From Streptomyces tateyamensis (GTDB lineage Bacteria > Actinomycetota > Actinomycetes > Streptomycetales > Streptomycetaceae): a stretch of DNA of 64,000 nt. Made by a program: the position numbers and the translations under genes. Positions 43,996 to 52,457 of this stretch are shown here, in pieces; within the stretch, counting starts at the first letter, position 1; every line of letters starts with the position of its first letter. The notes under the pieces are model-generated. The model ran no database searches. It saw only the letters and a list, made by a program, of their open reading frames with translations, and was not told where the DNA came from. The stretch spans positions 11,888-75,887 of the forward strand of contig NZ_PYBW01000087.1 of the NCBI RefSeq assembly GCF_003205575.1, written 5' to 3'.

Positions 43996-44753
43996 GCCGT
44001 CACCTCCGGTACCGGCAGCCACTCCCGCGGTCCGACCAGCCGCGCCGTCAGCTGGGCGACGTACGCCGCCCGCACCTCGTCGGGGTCGGCGAACCCCGGT
44101 TCGTCCACCAGGAACTCGTCCGGCACCGCCGCCGCGGCCGCGGCCAGCTGCGGCCCGGCCAGCGCCGCCAGTTCCTCGTCCACCTGCGCCGTCGGCAGCG
44201 CGAACCGGGCCAGCGCGTGGTCCCCCGCGTCGTAGTGGCGCCGGACCCAGCCGGCGGCCCCGGGCCAGTGGTGGTGGAAGACCAGGCTCGCCCCGTGGTC
44301 GATCAGCCGCAGCGCACCGCCCACCACCAGCAGGTTGGGGTTGCGCCAGGACCGGTCGACGTTGTTGATCAGCGCGTCGAACCAGAGCACCCGGGCGGCC
44401 AGCTCGGCGTCCACCTCGAAGCAGAGCGGGTCGAAGTTGAGCGCCCCGCTCTCGAAGGCCAGCCCGATGTTGAGCCCGCCGCTGGCCCGCATCTGCTCCT
44501 GGATCTGCTGCTCGGGCTCGCTGCGCGCCAACACCGGGTCCAGCCACAGGCGCACCAGCTCCGGCACCGGCAGTCCGAGCCCGCGGCCCAGCTCCCCGGC
44601 CAGCACCTCGGCCACCAGCGCCTTTCGCCCCTGGGCGGCACCGCTCCACTTGAGGGCGTAGAGCCGCCCGTCGTCAGCGGCCACCAGGCCGGGCATCGAG
44701 CCGCCCTCACGTAGCGGGGTCACGTAGCGCACGGCCGTCACTTCACGAAGCAC
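43992..44753 (-). CDS. HipA-like kinase domain protein
   Basis: A 253-residue protein related to the HipA kinase fold, but little more than half the usual length. It has a nucleotide-binding Lys at 35 (LYALKWSG), a catalytic loop NNVDRSWRNPNLL with Asp133 and Asn138/140, and a metal-binding LIDHG with Asp152. This preserves the arrangement needed for phosphotransfer. The HipA N-terminal subdomain is missing. No HipB antitoxin gene is adjacent; instead the next gene is DUF3037, overlapping by 4 nt. GTG 44753 is the most likely start. The target is unknown. Confidence 0.85.
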   Translation of the reverse strand: MLREVTAVRYVTPLREGGSMPGLVAADDGRLYALKWSGAAQGRKALVAEVLAGELGRGLGLPVPELVRLWLDPVLARSEPEQQIQEQMRASGGLNIGLAFESGALNFDPLCFEVDAELAARVLWFDALINNVDRSWRNPNLLVVGGALRLIDHGASLVFHHHWPGAAGWVRRHYDAGDHALARFALPTAQVDEELAALAGPQLAAAAAAVPDEFLVDEPGFADPDEVRAAYVAQLTARLVGPREWLPVPEVTA

Positions 44754-44885
44754 GCGCCAACCCTACCCATCCGCCGGGTTGCGGTGGCGCGGCCCCGTGC
44801 CGCATGCGAGGGTGACGGAGAGTTGGCACCCCGTCCGCCCTGGCGCCGCGCCGGCAGCGCAGGCTCGTCCAGCGAAGGAACAGTC

Positions 44886-46244
44886 ATGGAACGTCCTCGG
44901 ATCCTGGTGATCGGCGGCGGCTTCGCCGGGCTGGAGTGCGCCCGTCGGCTGGAGCGCAAGCTGGCCGCCACGGAGGCCCAGATCAGCCTGGTCGCCCCGT
45001 TCAGCTACCAGCTCTACCTGCCGCTGCTGCCGCACGTGGCCGCCGGGGTGCTCACCCCGCAGTCGGTGGCGGTCTCGCTGCGGCGCTCGCTGCGCCGCAC
45101 CGACGTCATCCCGGGCGGCGCGATCGGCATCGACCCGCGGGCCAAGGTGGCGATCATCCGCAAGATCACCGACCAGGAGATCGTGGAGCCGTACGACTAT
45201 CTGGTGCTCGCCCCGGGCAGTGTGACCCGCACCTTCGACATCCCCGGCCTGACCGACCACGCCCGCGGCATGAAGACGCTGGCCGAGGCCACCTACATCC
45301 GCGACCACGTGATCGCCCAACTCGACCTGGCCTCCACCACCCTGGACCAGAACGAGCGCGCCGAGCGGCTGCAGTTCGTGGTGGTCGGCGGCGGCTACGC
45401 CGGCACCGAGACCGCCGCCTGCCTGCAGCGCCTGACCACCGCGGCGCTGGACCGCTACCCGCGGCTGGACCCGCGCCTGATCAAGTGGCACCTGATCGAC
45501 ATCGCGCCCAAGCTGATGCCCGAACTCGGCGACCACCTGGGCGCCCGGGCGCTGAAGGTGCTGCGCGAGCGCGGCGTGGAGGTCTCGCTCGGCGTCTCGG
45601 TCAAGGCGGTGGACGAACACGCCGTCACCTTCACCGACGGCCGGGTGATCCCGTCCCGCACCCTGATCTGGACCGCCGGCGTGGCGGCCAGCCCGCTGAT
45701 CTCCACCCTGGACGCGGAGACGGTGCGCGGGCGGATCGCGGTCACCGCGGAGATGCGGGTGCCGCAGTTCGAGGGCGTCTTCGCGCTCGGCGACGCGGCC
45801 GCGGTGCCCGACCTGGCCAAGGGCGACGGCGCGGTCTGCCCGCCCACCGCCCAGCACTCGGCCCGTCAGGGCAAGAAGGTGGCCGACAACCTGGTCGCGG
45901 CGCTGCGCAACCAGCCGCTCCAGCCGTACTACCACAAGGACCTCGGCCTGGTGGTGGACCTGGGCGGCAAGGACGCGGTCTCCAAGCCGGTCGGCGTGGA
46001 GATGACCGGGGTGCCGGCCCAACTGGTGGCCCGGGGCTACCACCTGATGGCGATGCGGACCAACGTGGCGAAGTTCCGGGTGGGCTGCAACTGGCTGATC
46101 AACGCCACGGCCGGCGACGACTTCGTGCGCACCGGGTTCCTGGCCCGCCAGCCCGCCCGACTGCGCGACTTCGAGTACACCGACGCGTACCTGACGAAGG
46201 AGCAGGTGCGCGAGCACGCCCAGGCGCTGCAGGCCAAGCACTGA
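44886..46244 (+). CDS. ndh: Type II NADH dehydrogenase
   Basis: A 452-residue peripheral membrane flavoprotein that passes electrons from NADH to quinone without pumping protons. Two dinucleotide motifs are clear: ILVIGGGFAGLECARRL near residue 5 for FAD and FVVVGGGYAGTETAACL near 165 for NADH. GVFALGDAAAVPD and CPPTAQHSARQGKKVADNL, the FAD/quinone-side motifs, are present. The C-terminal part is the amphipathic membrane anchor region. ATG 44886 has GAAGGAAC upstream. It is divergent from the HipA-like kinase gene. Confidence 0.94.
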   Translation: MERPRILVIGGGFAGLECARRLERKLAATEAQISLVAPFSYQLYLPLLPHVAAGVLTPQSVAVSLRRSLRRTDVIPGGAIGIDPRAKVAIIRKITDQEIVEPYDYLVLAPGSVTRTFDIPGLTDHARGMKTLAEATYIRDHVIAQLDLASTTLDQNERAERLQFVVVGGGYAGTETAACLQRLTTAALDRYPRLDPRLIKWHLIDIAPKLMPELGDHLGARALKVLRERGVEVSLGVSVKAVDEHAVTFTDGRVIPSRTLIWTAGVAASPLISTLDAETVRGRIAVTAEMRVPQFEGVFALGDAAAVPDLAKGDGAVCPPTAQHSARQGKKVADNLVAALRNQPLQPYYHKDLGLVVDLGGKDAVSKPVGVEMTGVPAQLVARGYHLMAMRTNVAKFRVGCNWLINATAGDDFVRTGFLARQPARLRDFEYTDAYLTKEQVREHAQALQAKH

Positions 46245-46255
46245 GCCCACCGGCG

Positions 46256-46304
46256 AACGCCGCCGCGCCCGTCCCCGGGGTCGAGGGGCGGGCGCGGCGG
46301 CGTT
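46256..46304. terminator. Bidirectional terminator, 16-bp perfect stem
   Basis: Arms at 46256-46271 and 46289-46304 are perfectly complementary and enclose a 17-nt loop. The hairpin lies 12 nt after the ndh stop and 28 nt from the convergent SGNH gene stop. It can terminate both transcripts. Confidence 0.8.
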
Positions 46305-46331
46305 GGCGCCGACTGCCTAGCTGACGGCCGG

Positions 46332-47501
46332 TCAGTTCAGGTACACGCCCGAGGCGTCCCGGCCCGGGGTGTTGCGGCAGGCGTGGTTGCCCGCCGATGC
46401 CGCCCACATCAGGCTCAGGCAGCGGCCCAGTGCCAACTGGCCGTAGTAGTCGGGGTGCATCGACTCCTGCACGGTGCCCTGGCTGGCTGACAGGCCGGTG
46501 TCCACGAACCGGGCCCACTCGCTGGTGGTCGCCGAGGGCGCGGTGCCGGGGGCGGCCAGTCGGGTGCTGGTGGAGCAGACCTCGCGGCCCTGCAGGAAGT
46601 CGCGCAGGTCCAGGAAGTCCACGCCCTTGGCCGCGGCCACCTGCCTCAGCGCGTCGGAGATCTGCGGCACCATCGAGTCGCGGGCCCAGTCCGAGTCGGC
46701 GTCCCAGAACGGGCAGCCGCCGCTGTCGGCCCGGTCCCAGCCGCTCTCCGAGTAGCGGTTCTCCGAGCTGCGCGGGATCGGCGAGGGGTAGGACTGCAGC
46801 ACCAGGCGGTAGGAGCCGGCGCTGTAGCCGTCGGCCGCCATCACCGCACGGATCTCGTCGATCGACTTGCCGACCCCGGCCATCGCGGCCGGCATCCGGC
46901 TGTCGATCGCCGCCTGCTGGTCGTCGTGGCAGTAGGAGTACCAGATCAGGTAGTCCTTGGCACAGGTGGTGATCACGTCGCTGAAGCCGAGGTCGTTGCC
47001 GCCGATCGACAGCGTGATCAGCTTGACCGTGTTCGTGGCCGCCACCGCGGCGAGCTGGTCGGCCTGCGGGGCTTCGCCCTTGTAGGCCTGGCCGCCGTTC
47101 GCGGCGCGGAAGATGTTGGCCGTGGTGGCACCGGAGCAGGCCAGGTTGATGCTGGTGGCGGCGATCCCGGTGGCGCTCCTGACCTCGGCCGAGTCCGAGC
47201 GGTCGCACCCGCTGGCGTAGGTCGAGCCGTAGACCGCACCGGGGTTGTAGCCGGAGCCGGTCCAGGACCGGTCGGTGCCGGCCCGGCTGCCGGAGGCGGT
47301 GTCGCTGTTGCCCTGCCAGCGACCGGCCTCGCCGGAGATGTACGAGTCGCCGAGGCTGACGCTGGCGGTCGGGCCGCTGGTCGCGTGTGCGGGGGCGGCC
47401 AGCACCAGCAGGCCGGTGGCACTGAGCGGGAGGGCGAGCAGGGCGGCGGTGAACCGCTTCGTTCGGGGGATGCGCGTGGTGCTGGACGAACTTTCGAGCA
47501 C
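46332..47501 (-). CDS. Secreted SGNH/GDSL-family hydrolase
   Basis: A 389-residue exported esterase or lipase. After a signal peptide (TKRFTAALLALPLSATGLLVLAAPAHA) come block I, SVSLGDSYISGEA with the nucleophile Ser; block III, LSIGGNDLGFSD; and block V, ESMHPDYYGQ, supplying the catalytic His. Several cysteines suggest disulphides. The GTG at 47501 follows AGGAGTT. The size and motifs fit streptomycete extracellular SGNH esterases. The region upstream contains two palindromes, so expression may be controlled. Confidence 0.93.
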   Translation of the reverse strand: MLESSSSTTRIPRTKRFTAALLALPLSATGLLVLAAPAHATSGPTASVSLGDSYISGEAGRWQGNSDTASGSRAGTDRSWTGSGYNPGAVYGSTYASGCDRSDSAEVRSATGIAATSINLACSGATTANIFRAANGGQAYKGEAPQADQLAAVAATNTVKLITLSIGGNDLGFSDVITTCAKDYLIWYSYCHDDQQAAIDSRMPAAMAGVGKSIDEIRAVMAADGYSAGSYRLVLQSYPSPIPRSSENRYSESGWDRADSGGCPFWDADSDWARDSMVPQISDALRQVAAAKGVDFLDLRDFLQGREVCSTSTRLAAPGTAPSATTSEWARFVDTGLSASQGTVQESMHPDYYGQLALGRCLSLMWAASAGNHACRNTPGRDASGVYLN

Positions 47502-47607
47502 GACGGAACTCCTGCGGTCGGGCTCCCCCTGCTGTGGGGCGGAGGAGCCGCGTGAGGTGAGGGAGAGCCGCCGGCCGGTGGCGCGACGAATGTGGCATGC
47601 CCGCGTT

Positions 47608-47731
47608 GTTACCGCTAGGTAGGGAACGGCGCCGTTCCCGCTCTGTTACCGATGAGTTTCACGGCCGAGTTGCGATGCTCTGCGTAGCCGAATGCCGGCT
47701 GCCAAGCCCGGCACCGCTTACCGCCGGTAAG
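47608..47731. promoter_or_regulatory. Palindromes and repeated GTTACCG upstream of the SGNH gene
   Basis: An 18-bp perfect palindrome (47622-47639, half-site GGGAACGGC) is flanked by GTTACCG at 47608-47614 and 47645-47651. A second palindrome with 7-bp arms (CTTACCG, centre one base) lies at 47717-47731. They occupy the 253 nt between the MocR stop and the SGNH start. One may be the MocR terminator; the others look like operator sites. Confidence 0.5.
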
Positions 47732-47754
47732 GACGCGGGCGAACCGAAGATTCT

Positions 47755-49095
47755 TCAGATCCGCCGGGCGTCCGCTCCCCGGGTACCGAGGACCGCCGCC
47801 AGGTCGGCCGCCAGCCGCGGCGCCTGGGCCGGCTCCAGCCGGCTCACCGTGATCCGGATCCCGGGCGGCGACTGCAACCGGAACACCGCGCCCGCGCTGA
47901 CCGCCCAGCCGCGCTGCAACAGGCCGACCACGGCCGCCGTCTCCTCCGGCACCGGCACCCACACGTTCAGCCCGCTGCGCCCCCAGCCGTGGATGCCGTG
48001 CCGGGCCAGCTCCGCCAGCAGCGCCGAGCGCCGCTGCCCGTAGGCCTCCACCACCCCGGGCGGCGCCGCACCAAGGGTGCGCCACAGCTCGGCCGCGGTG
48101 CGCTGCAGCAGGTGGCTGACCCAGCCGGTGTCCAGCCGCTGGCGGCCGAGCAGCCGGTCCACCGTGTCCGGGTCGCCGGCCAGCACCGCCAGCCGCAGGT
48201 CCGGGCCGAAGGCCTTGGCGGCCGAGCGGATCACCACCCAGTGCCGCGGCTCGCCCGGGCCGACCAGGGTGTGGCAGGGCAGGTCGGTGATGCCGTGCCC
48301 GTGGTCGTCCTCGATCAGCAGCACTGCGGGGTGCTCGGCCAGCACCGCGCGCAGCTGCGCGGCCCGCTCTGCGGTGAGCGCGGCACCGGTGGGGTTCTGG
48401 GCCCGGTTGGTGAGGATCAGCGCCCGCACGCCGGCCGCGCAGGCCGCGGCCACCGCGTGCGGCAGCGGCCCGGACTCGTCCACCGCCACCGGCACCGGGC
48501 GCAGCCCGTGGGCCGGCAGCAGGTCGAACAGGCTGGCCCAGCCCGGGTCCTCGACCGCCACCTGGTCGCCGGCCCTCAGCCGGACGGCGAGCACCCGGTC
48601 GATCGCGTCCAGCGCGCCGTTGCTGACCGCCATCGCCCCGGTCGGCACCCCGTCGGCGGCGAAGCCGGCTCCGGCCAGCGCGAGCAGTTCGGGGTCGGCG
48701 GCCGGGTGGCCGTAGAGCACCGGCGCGCGGTCGGCGGCCGCACCGGCCGCCGCGAGGGCCGCGCCGAGCGGGGGCAGCAGGCGCGGGTCGGGGTCGCCGG
48801 CGGCCAGGTCGTGCACGCCGGGCGGGACGGCCGGGCGGACCTTGTCCCGGTAGCTGGTGACCGGGCGCGGGCGGATCCGGCTGCCCTTGCGGCCGGCCGT
48901 CTCGATCACCCCGCGGTCGCGCAGCAGCCGGTAGGCGGCGGCCACGGTGTTCGGGTTGACCCCGAGCTCTTCGGCCAGTTCGCGCAGCGGCGGCAGTGCC
49001 GCGCCGGGCTCCAGCCGGCCGGCCGCCACCGCCTGCTCCACGTCGGCCGCGATCTCGCTGGCACGGGCCCCGGTGATCCGATAGTCTCCTAGCAC
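47755..49095 (-). CDS. pdxR: MocR-family regulator (GntR HTH fused to aminotransferase fold)
   Basis: A 446-residue fusion. Residues 8-75 are a GntR winged helix (IAADVEQAVAAGRLEPGAALPPLRELAEELGVNPNTVAAAYRLLRDRGVIE). Residues about 95-440 are a class I aminotransferase fold with NGALDAIDRVLA, ILTNRAQNPTG and the pyridoxal-phosphate lysine in RSAAKAFGPDLR. MocR regulators sense pyridoxal phosphate or amino compounds. The start is GTG 49095; a TTG lies at 49101. With a -10 element only 8 nt upstream, translation is probably leaderless. It is divergent from a PNPOx-like gene, which fits a PdxR-type role; the symbol is tentative. Confidence 0.88.
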   Translation of the reverse strand: MLGDYRITGARASEIAADVEQAVAAGRLEPGAALPPLRELAEELGVNPNTVAAAYRLLRDRGVIETAGRKGSRIRPRPVTSYRDKVRPAVPPGVHDLAAGDPDPRLLPPLGAALAAAGAAADRAPVLYGHPAADPELLALAGAGFAADGVPTGAMAVSNGALDAIDRVLAVRLRAGDQVAVEDPGWASLFDLLPAHGLRPVPVAVDESGPLPHAVAAACAAGVRALILTNRAQNPTGAALTAERAAQLRAVLAEHPAVLLIEDDHGHGITDLPCHTLVGPGEPRHWVVIRSAAKAFGPDLRLAVLAGDPDTVDRLLGRQRLDTGWVSHLLQRTAAELWRTLGAAPPGVVEAYGQRRSALLAELARHGIHGWGRSGLNVWVPVPEETAAVVGLLQRGWAVSAGAVFRLQSPPGIRITVSRLEPAQAPRLAADLAAVLGTRGADARRI

Positions 49096-49102
49096 AAACA
49101 AG

Positions 49103-49122
49103 ATTATGCACTAGTACATAAT
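49103..49122. promoter_or_regulatory. 20-bp palindrome with overlapping divergent -10 elements
   Basis: ATTATG and CATAAT arms with an internal ACTAGT core form a 20-bp site symmetric at all but one base pair. Read on either strand, the downstream arm is CATAAT, a 5/6 match to the -10 consensus, well placed for the pdxR-like gene (leaderless) and for the PNPOx-like gene (short leader). MocR bound here would control both promoters. Neither -35 element is convincing, as expected for promoters needing an activator. Confidence 0.7.
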
Positions 49123-49144
49123 GGATAGCCAGTCGGGAGCACCC

Positions 49145-49822
49145 ATGTCGGAGACCGCGAGCTACGCCCGCACCCCGCGGACCACCCCTACCCGCTACCG
49201 GGACCGGGCCACCTGGGAGCGGGCCGAGATCCACGCGGTGCTGGACTCGGCCTGGCTCTGCCACCTCGGCTTCACCGACGAGCAGGGCCGCCCGGTGGTG
49301 CTGCCCACCATCTACGCCCGCGTCGGCGACCGGCTCTACCTGCACGGCTCCACCGGCAGCCGCCCGCTGCGCACGGCCGGCCGGTCCGCCGGGCTGCCGG
49401 TCTGTGTGACGGTGACCCAGGTGGACGCCCTGGTGCTGACCAAGTCCGCCTTCAACCACTCCGTCAACTTCCGCTCGGTGGTGGCCCACGGCCTCGCCGA
49501 GCAGGTCACCGACCCGGCCGAGCTGGCCGTGGCGCTGGACGCGCTGGTCGACCAGGCGGTGCCGGGTCGCGCCGCCGACTGCCGCCCGGCCAACACCAAG
49601 GAGCTCGCCCAGACCGCGGTGATCCGGCTGGTGCTGGACGAGGTCTCGGCCAAGATCCGCCAGGACGGCGCGGACGACGATCCGGCCGACGAACAGCTCC
49701 CCCACTGGTCCGGCCTGGTCCCGGTCCGCACCGTGTACGGCGCCCCGCAGCCGCACCCGGGCACCACCCGCGAACTCCCCGGCTACCTGGCCGACTTCCA
49801 GCCCGGCGGGCCCCGCGGTTGA
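49145..49822 (+). CDS. Pyridoxamine 5'-phosphate oxidase-like flavin protein
   Basis: A 225-residue split-barrel protein of the PNPOx-like family: AEIHAVLDSAWLCHLGFTDEQGRPVVLPTIYARVGDRLYLHGSTGSR and VTVTQVDALVLTKSAFNHSVNFRSVVAHG are typical of the group that binds FMN or F420. It may act on flavin, haem or B6-type ligands. It lacks the C-terminal dimerisation segment of true PdxH. ATG 49145 has GGGAGC upstream. It shares a promoter region with the MocR regulator, which suggests vitamin B6-related control. Confidence 0.88.
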   Translation: MSETASYARTPRTTPTRYRDRATWERAEIHAVLDSAWLCHLGFTDEQGRPVVLPTIYARVGDRLYLHGSTGSRPLRTAGRSAGLPVCVTVTQVDALVLTKSAFNHSVNFRSVVAHGLAEQVTDPAELAVALDALVDQAVPGRAADCRPANTKELAQTAVIRLVLDEVSAKIRQDGADDDPADEQLPHWSGLVPVRTVYGAPQPHPGTTRELPGYLADFQPGGPRG

Positions 49823-50073
49823 CCGTTGGCGGTCCGTCCCCCACGAGGCTTGACCCTGGGCGCACCATCTGCCGGGCCTCGGTGAGCGTCACCTTGTCAT
49901 CGGCGGCTACGACGGCGCGGTCCGCTTCGAGGGAGGCCGCGCTCCTGGCCCAGGTGCGCCGACGTCGGCTGCCCGGTGCACCCGAGGCGACATACCGCTG
50001 TTATTTCGCGGAAATCGGGCAGACTGCTGGTCTGATGGCCAGGACCATGCCCACTTTGTGACGGGAGCCGCCC

Positions 50074-51489
50074 GTGTCCAGTACCGCCCCACCGACGCAG
50101 GCCGACACGCACGCCCTGCTCGGCCACGTTGTCTTCATCTCGGCCGCCGCCGCCATGGGCGGCTTCCTGTTCGGCTACGACAGCGCGGTGATCAACGGAG
50201 CGGTCACCGGCATCCAGAAGCACTTCCAGGTCGGCAGCGGCGAGACCGCCTTCGTGGTGGCGATCGCGCTGCTCGGCTCGGCGGCCGGCGCCGTGGTGGC
50301 CGGTCAGCTGGCCGACCGGATGGGCCGGGTGCGCACCATGCTGCTGGCCGCGGTGCTGTTCGCGATCAGCGGGGTGGGCTCGATGTTCCCGCCCAGCATC
50401 CAGGTGCTGGCGCTGTGGCGGGTGCTGGGCGGGGTGGCCATCGGCATCGCCTCGGTGATCGCGCCCACCTACATCGCCGAGGTGGCGCCGACCGCCTACC
50501 GCGGCCGGCTGGCCTCCTTCCAGCAGATGGCCATCGTGCTCGGCATCACCGTCTCCCAGCTGGCCAACTGGGCGCTCAACAGCGCGGCCGGCGGCGAGTC
50601 CACCAACCACCTCGGCGGCGTCCAGGCCTGGCAGTGGATGCTCGGCGTGGAGGCGGTGCCCGCACTGGTCTACGGGGTGATGGCGCTGGCCATCCCGGAG
50701 TCGCCGCGCCACCTGATCGCCACCGGCCGCGAACAGCAGGCCCGCACGGTGCTCGCCGACGTGGAGGGCCCGGGCACCGACCTGGACGCCCGGGTGGCGC
50801 AGATCCGCGGCGTGCTGAAGAGCGAGCACAAGCCCAGGCTCACGGACCTGACGGGCGGTCGGTTCGGGCTGCTGCCGATCGTCTGGGTCGGCATCGGGGC
50901 CTCGGTCTTCCAGCAGTTCGTCGGCATCAACGTGATCTTCTACTACTCCTCGGTGCTGTGGCAGTCGGTCGGCATCAACGAGAGCAACTCGCTGCTGATC
51001 AGCCTCTCCACCTCGATCGTCAACGTGATCGGCACCGTGATCGCGATGGCGCTGGTGGACCGGATCGGCCGCAAGCCGCTGGCGGTGGCCGGCTCGATCG
51101 GCATGGCGGTGGCGCTGGCCACCGCCGCCTGGGCCTTCTCCTACCGCTCCGGCACCGGCACCTCGGCGACCCTGCCCAACCTGCAGGGCACCGTGGCGCT
51201 GGTGGCCGCGCACGTCTTCGTGCTCTGCTTCGCCTTCTCCTGGGGCGTGGTGGTCTGGGTGCTGCTCGGCGAGATGTTCCCCAACCGGATCCGCGCGCTG
51301 GCCCTGTCGGTCGCCGCCTCGGCCCAGTGGATCGCCAACTGGGCGATCACCGTGACCTTCCCCAACCTCTCCGACTGGAACCTGTCGGCCACCTACGTGA
51401 TCTACGCCTGCTTCGCGCTGCTCTCCATCCCGTTCGTGGTCTTCTGCATCAAGGAGACCCGGGGCAAGGCGCTGGAGGAGATGGGCTGA
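50074..51489 (+). CDS. MFS sugar porter
   Basis: A 471-residue 12-helix sugar:proton symporter. Diagnostic segments are GFLFGYDSAVINGA in helix 1, GQLADRMGRVR, PESPRHLI after helix 6, and QQFVGINVIFYYSS in helix 7 (substrate-binding), then ALVDRIGRKPLAV. These match the bacterial glucose/xylose porter group; the exact sugar cannot be deduced. The start is GTG 50074 with GGGAGC upstream. The 250 nt before it hold no gene that I can support. Confidence 0.94.
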   Translation: MSSTAPPTQADTHALLGHVVFISAAAAMGGFLFGYDSAVINGAVTGIQKHFQVGSGETAFVVAIALLGSAAGAVVAGQLADRMGRVRTMLLAAVLFAISGVGSMFPPSIQVLALWRVLGGVAIGIASVIAPTYIAEVAPTAYRGRLASFQQMAIVLGITVSQLANWALNSAAGGESTNHLGGVQAWQWMLGVEAVPALVYGVMALAIPESPRHLIATGREQQARTVLADVEGPGTDLDARVAQIRGVLKSEHKPRLTDLTGGRFGLLPIVWVGIGASVFQQFVGINVIFYYSSVLWQSVGINESNSLLISLSTSIVNVIGTVIAMALVDRIGRKPLAVAGSIGMAVALATAAWAFSYRSGTGTSATLPNLQGTVALVAAHVFVLCFAFSWGVVVWVLLGEMFPNRIRALALSVAASAQWIANWAITVTFPNLSDWNLSATYVIYACFALLSIPFVVFCIKETRGKALEEMG

Positions 51490-51646
51490 GGCCCGCGCTT
51501 GGCCCGGACGGGCGACATGGCGGCTGCCCGGTCCGGCAACTGACCGGGCGCCGGGTACGCAGCCCCTACCATCGTCCCCGCGGGCCGCCCGGTCCCGCCG
51601 GCGCGGCACCCCACCGCTGCGCTCGCGGCTTCCCAGGAGATGCCCG

Positions 51647-52342
51647 ATGGCCGAATCCGCCGCGCAGAACGTCACCTTCCCCAGCAACGGGGGCCAGGCG
51701 CACGGCTACCTGGCGCTGCCGCCCCAGGGGCACGGACCGGGACTGCTGGTGGTGCAGGAGTGGTGGGGGCTGACCAACCACGTCAGGTCACTGGTGGACC
51801 GGTTCGCGGCCGAGGGGTACCTGGCCCTGGCGCCCGACCTGTACGGCGGCACCACCACCCACGACCGCACCGAGGCCGCCCGGTTGCTCGCCGAGCTGCC
51901 GGTCGACGGCGCGGTGCGCGACCTGCGCGGCGCGGTCGACTTCCTGCTCGCGCACCCGGCGGTGGTCGGCGACGCGGTCGCGGTGGTCGGCTTCTGCATG
52001 GGCGGCGGCTTCGCGCTGCGGCTGGCCGCCCAGGAGGGCGACAAGGTGGCCGCCGTGGTCCCGTTCTACGGCCTGCCGCGCGAACCCGACTACGACTACC
52101 GGGGCCTGACGGCGCACGTGCTGGGCCACTTCGCCGAGCGCGACCACGGGCTGCCGCCGGCGGCGGTGGACGAGGCGGCGATCCGGATCGGCGAGGCCAC
52201 CGACCGGCGGCCCGAGCTGCACTTCTACCCGGCCGGCCACGCCTTCATGAACGACGAGAACCTGCTGGGCACCTACGACCCGCTCCAGGCCCGCATCGCC
52301 TGGCGACGCACCCTCAGCTTCCTCCACGGCCACCTGGGCTGA
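51647..52342 (+). CDS. Dienelactone hydrolase family protein
   Basis: A 231-residue alpha/beta hydrolase. The nucleophile is a cysteine in VGFCMGGGFALR, the hallmark of dienelactone hydrolases. LLVVQEWWGLTNHVRSLVDRFA provides the conserved Glu that activates it, and FYPAGHAFMN the catalytic His. These enzymes open lactone rings in aromatic degradation, but many actinobacterial members have unknown substrates. ATG 51647 has AGGAGAT upstream. It stands alone. Confidence 0.93.
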   Translation: MAESAAQNVTFPSNGGQAHGYLALPPQGHGPGLLVVQEWWGLTNHVRSLVDRFAAEGYLALAPDLYGGTTTHDRTEAARLLAELPVDGAVRDLRGAVDFLLAHPAVVGDAVAVVGFCMGGGFALRLAAQEGDKVAAVVPFYGLPREPDYDYRGLTAHVLGHFAERDHGLPPAAVDEAAIRIGEATDRRPELHFYPAGHAFMNDENLLGTYDPLQARIAWRRTLSFLHGHLG

Positions 52343-52457
52343 CCCGGCTTCGCCACCCCTGACGGGTTTGGTCCACCCGTACCGGGGTAGCTCCCCAAAC
52401 CTGTCCCGCGCACCGGTCAGGACAGCTGCCACCCATGCCACCGTCATAGTCGGGCGA

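Noticed and set aside
47615..49756. Long minus-strand frame overlapping the MocR gene and its neighbour
   Set aside because: Its product is Arg/Ala/Gly-rich and low in complexity, and the frame covers the well-supported MocR and PNPOx-like genes in other frames.
49823..50073. Small gene or regulatory RNA between the PNPOx-like and sugar-porter genes
   Set aside because: No ribosome binding site with a credible start and no strong hairpin are present; it looks like a plain promoter region.
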